This document shows positions 6,478-8,457 of a stretch of 8,457 nucleotides of DNA, one piece after another; the stretch's first letter is position 1; the number at the start of each line of letters is the position of its first letter. The stretch spans positions 1 to 8,457 of the forward strand of contig JAJEAQ010000341.1 of the NCBI GenBank assembly GCA_022822685.1, read 5' to 3'. A program made the translations under genes and the position numbers. The notes under the pieces were generated by a model. The model did no database searches, had not been told where the DNA came from, and was given only the letters and a program-made list of their open reading frames with translations. Source of the stretch: Trichodesmium sp. jk18x7bins.61. Its GTDB lineage: Bacteria; Cyanobacteriota; Cyanobacteriia; Cyanobacteriales; Microcoleaceae.

Positions 6478-7639
6478 AAGGTAAATCTTGATTAATTGTC
6501 TCTATCTCTATCTGTTCCATTTCATTCACTTGGCCAATATAAGATAAGAAAATTTTTGACAGACGATGATGATAAAATCGGTGCATACTATAGTTAGGTG
6601 TGGCAGGAAAACCACGACGTTTTTTGTGACGACCACCAGCGCCAGGGTCAAAAGTATTGATACCGTGAGCGATCGCCCACTCTATTGGCGCATAATAACA
6701 AGCCTCAAAATGTAAATAATCTATTTCGTAACTACTACCCCAGTAACGCCCGTAAAGCTTGTCCCCCTTAGTCAGACAAAAAGACATTCCCACTGGCAAC
6801 CTGTCATCCTGTTCCCTATAAGCTGCTACAAATAATACTCGATGACGGAAGTCATGATGTAATTGTTCAAAAAACCGTTTCGTCAGGTATTTACTACCCC
6901 ACCAACCAAACTTATCGCAGGTACTCTCGTAAAAACTGTATATATTAGAAAATAAAGCTAATGGTATTTCATCTCCACTGAGAGTCCGAACTTGCAAACT
7001 AGCTTTTCCTATTGCTTTACGTTCCCGCTTAATATTCCGACGTTGGTTGGCATTAAATGCTTTGAGGTAGTCGTCAAAAGTTTGATAACCTTGATTTTGC
7101 CAAATATAACTGTGATGTAGCCAACTTGTAAAACCATGGCGCTTCAATACTGGATGCCATTCTGGCTCAACATAGAGAAAATGACACCCAGAGATACTAT
7201 GGCGATCGCAAAAATGATCAATCTCATTCACCATCAGCGCCGTCACTTCATCTTCATCTTCCCCTGGTGCAATTAAAAATCGATACCCTTCAGCCGGAGT
7301 AAAAGGAGACATTCCCAACAATTTCGGGTAATATTCAATACCTAAGCGATACCCAATATCGGCCCATTGATGGTCGAAGACAAACTCACCTTGACTATGG
7401 CCCTTGAGATATAGTGGGGCTGCTGCTATCAATTGTCTATCTCGCCATACCGTTAAATGTTGTGGTAGCCACCCACTTCTACCTCCAACACTACCAGAAG
7501 TTTCCATATTGTGCAGCCAATCCCATTCTAGGAAAGGAGTTTTTAAAGGTTGGGCCAGAGCATCCCACTCTGGTTTGGGGACTTCAGAAATTTTGCTAAT
7601 CCAGGCCAGAGAATACTGAGTTTTAGGTTGTTGGATCAT
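6470..7639 (-). CDS. FemAB/GNAT-like acyltransferase (DUF482, peptidogalycan-biosynthesis type)
   Basis: This 389-residue protein has the usual length and layout of the DUF482/FemAB-like family, a double GNAT fold related to Fem peptidyl transferases. Recognisable parts are the early FLEWDWLHNMETSGSVGG (36-53) with HLTVWRD and IAAAPLYLKGHSQGEFVFD (71-89); a basic stretch NANQRRNIKRERKAI (196-210) that precedes the second half; VGMSFCLTKGDKLYGRYWGS (283-302); and the family signature FDPGAGGRHKKRRGF (330-344). Members are predicted cytoplasmic acyl or aminoacyl transferases; substrate and pathway are not established. The ATG at 7637-7639 has GAGG (7650-7647 on the minus strand) seven bases upstream, a good ribosome binding site. 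No lesions. The last codons and stop overlap a dispersed repeat. The gene stands alone, convergent with guaD. Confidence 0.85.
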   Translation of the reverse strand: MIQQPKTQYSLAWISKISEVPKPEWDALAQPLKTPFLEWDWLHNMETSGSVGGRSGWLPQHLTVWRDRQLIAAAPLYLKGHSQGEFVFDHQWADIGYRLGIEYYPKLLGMSPFTPAEGYRFLIAPGEDEDEVTALMVNEIDHFCDRHSISGCHFLYVEPEWHPVLKRHGFTSWLHHSYIWQNQGYQTFDDYLKAFNANQRRNIKRERKAIGKASLQVRTLSGDEIPLALFSNIYSFYESTCDKFGWWGSKYLTKRFFEQLHHDFRHRVLFVAAYREQDDRLPVGMSFCLTKGDKLYGRYWGSSYEIDYLHFEACYYAPIEWAIAHGINTFDPGAGGRHKKRRGFPATPNYSMHRFYHHRLSKIFLSYIGQVNEMEQIEIETINQDLPFS

Positions 7640-7735
7640 TTTTCATCCTCATCTAAATTTACAACCATTGGGAGAACCCATCGGGGGGATTGCTGTCCTC
7701 ACCTGTATAAATGCTTGGGCGCACAGTCTCCTCTA

Positions 7736-7884
7736 ATACCAATTATCAAAAAGAATGCTATGCTTGCTAGGGGCAAAAAATAAGTGGTAAAATCACCAAA
7801 TCACGGAATATCGGGAATTAGCAACTGTATATAGTATTTGGAAATAAAAAATACTCGTACATCAAAGTTTTTAGTAATTGGTAT
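7736..7884. mobile_element. Possible MITE with 10-bp terminal inverted repeats
   Basis: ATACCAATTA (7736-7745) and TAATTGGTAT (7875-7884) are exact reverse complements bounding 149 bp. The match continues imperfectly inward for about seven bases (AAAAA after two mismatches). No clear target duplication is visible. Ends of this kind fit a small non-autonomous element, but a chance AT-rich inverted repeat is possible. Confidence 0.4.
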
Positions 7885-8011
7885 AACACAAATGAATTTT
7901 ATCTGTTCTTCCCATTGAGCTGGTTGATTTATGTTATATGCTAAGTAGGTAGGCCAAATTAATTGTATATAGCAGTTATCATATTTGTGAGGTACAAAGA
8001 TTTCTGATTTT

Positions 8012-8046
8012 GGGGAGTAGGGAATTGGGAGTAGGGAGTTGGGAGT
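8012..8046 (+). repeat. Heptamer short tandem repeat (5 x 7 bp)
   Basis: Five consecutive heptamers fit the pattern (A/T/G)GGGAGT: GGGGAGT, AGGGAAT, TGGGAGT, AGGGAGT, TGGGAGT. Short tandem heptamers of this kind (STRR) are typical of heterocystous cyanobacteria. No function is evident. Confidence 0.8.
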
Positions 8047-8203
8047 CAGATTCAAATCAAAGTATATCTCATTAATTTGAGAAATGCTATATTTGAGAAT
8101 TGAGAAAAATCAGAAGAAATAAACAGCAGATTAATCAGGCGATACTGCTCCGCACCGCTGAAGCGAATGCTTAATAAGTAACAAAAGTTTTGTTAACAAA
8201 AAA

Positions 8204-8457
8204 ATGCGATTTGTAACTAGATTAGCGGCTGCAACAAGAAAACTGTTAAAAAGAATCGAGCAAAAAAGTAAATATAATCAAGTATTTCAAAGATCACTCA
8301 GGTATTCAATTAAGTTATCAAGGTGATCAAATCAGTAGTATTATGAAAATCTTGAAATTCAGTATAAATACTATATATAATTGGTTAAATAATTGGGAAA
8401 AAATAACTTAATTTGGTTGTACAATCATAAAGGTAGGGGTATAAAAAAAATATGAAC
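8204..8457 (+). pseudogene. IS630-type transposase remnant, N-terminal part (truncated by window edge)
   Basis: The ATG at 8204 opens MRFVTRLAAATRKLLKRIEQ and runs 40 codons to TGA 8324-8326. Shifting frame by one base near 8302-8306 restores IQLSYQGDQISSIMKILKFS and then INTIYNWLNNWEK, the helix-turn-helix and YNWL..WE pattern of IS630/Tc1-type transposase N-termini. That frame stops at 8409-8411. Restoring one A in the A-run 8398-8403 gives NNLIWLYNHKGRG, the expected linker (usually GLYNxxGRG), which stops again at 8453-8455. With two or three frameshifts in 85 codons it cannot make transposase. The catalytic DDE part would lie beyond the window. IS630 family membership is from motif memory, not a search. 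Confidence 0.7.

Larger units (their letters stand above)
7640..8203. other. Gene-free, repeat-rich spacer
   Basis: AT-rich sequence with no recognisable gene. It holds a terminal-inverted-repeat element (7736-7884), a heptamer tandem repeat (8012-8046), and a 15-base palindrome AACAAAAGTTTTGTT at 8180-8194 just before the transposase remnant. An open minus-strand frame at 7801-8055 exists but has no family resemblance, and its first residues are a translation of the heptamer repeat, so I do not call it a gene. Confidence 0.6.

Noticed and set aside
7404..7783. Three plus-strand open frames over the start of the FemAB-like gene
   Set aside because: Antisense shadows of a well-conserved minus-strand gene.
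7801..8055. 84-codon open frame on the minus strand
   Set aside because: Its N-terminus (SLLPIPYSP) is a translation of the heptamer repeat, it spans part of a possible MITE, and nothing in it resembles a known family.
8343..8411. Separate 22-residue small protein starting MKILKFS
   Set aside because: It is the middle of the transposase helix-turn-helix in a shifted frame, not an independent gene.
1..8457. CRISPR array, tRNA or rRNA genes
   Set aside because: No regularly spaced identical repeats with unique spacers and no tRNA-like cloverleaf or T-loop motif were found on either strand by eye.

Overview
The window looks like a chromosomal stretch from a filamentous (Nostocales-type) cyanobacterium. 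The evidence is ycf3 (photosystem I assembly), a cyanobacterial-type gatC, four HIP1 octamers (GCGATCGC at 363-370, 3724-3731, 6669-6676 and 7202-7209), a heptamer tandem repeat of the kind common in Nostoc/Anabaena, and AT-rich spacers full of small palindromes. Four of the eight protein-coding loci I recognise carry lesions or look decayed. That density suggests a genome under relaxed selection, for example a symbiotic cyanobacterium of the Nostoc azollae kind. The organism assignment is inference; the lesions are read directly from the sequence.

Layout. 1-268 is the 3' end of a group II intron: the HNH tail of its maturase, then domains V and VI. It is followed almost at once by a 75-bp palindromic MITE-like element (277-351) with a 7-bp target duplication. 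708-1675 is a short-chain dehydrogenase (DHRS1-like) pseudogene with two frameshifts in the body or tail, one frameshift near the start and one nonsense codon. 1676-2078 is a spacer holding an imperfect tandem duplication. 2079-2937 holds the intact pair ycf3-gatC. 2938-3165 is a spacer with two hairpins between convergent genes. 3166-4469 (minus) is homoserine dehydrogenase, with its ACT domain broken by a frameshift and a nonsense codon and with a lost catalytic lysine. 4470-4926 is a spacer with a 13-bp perfect palindrome. 4927-6264 is intact guaD (guanine deaminase). 6265-6469 is a convergent spacer with a second, damaged copy of that palindromic repeat, running into the stop codon of the next gene. 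6470-7639 (minus) is an intact FemAB/GNAT-like protein (DUF482 type). 7640-8203 is a gene-free, repeat-rich spacer. 8204-8457 is a decayed N-terminal part of an IS630-type transposase running off the edge.

How the genes relate. ycf3 and gatC are 43 nt apart on the same strand and may be co-transcribed, but they serve different processes (photosystem I assembly; tRNA-dependent amidation). guaD serves purine salvage and nitrogen recovery; hom would serve Thr/Met synthesis; the FemAB-like protein is probably an acyl or aminoacyl transferase. They do not form one pathway. I found no convincing novel multi-gene system. The points most worth checking are the decaying hom, the paired palindromic repeat that reaches into a gene end, and the MITE abutting the intron.
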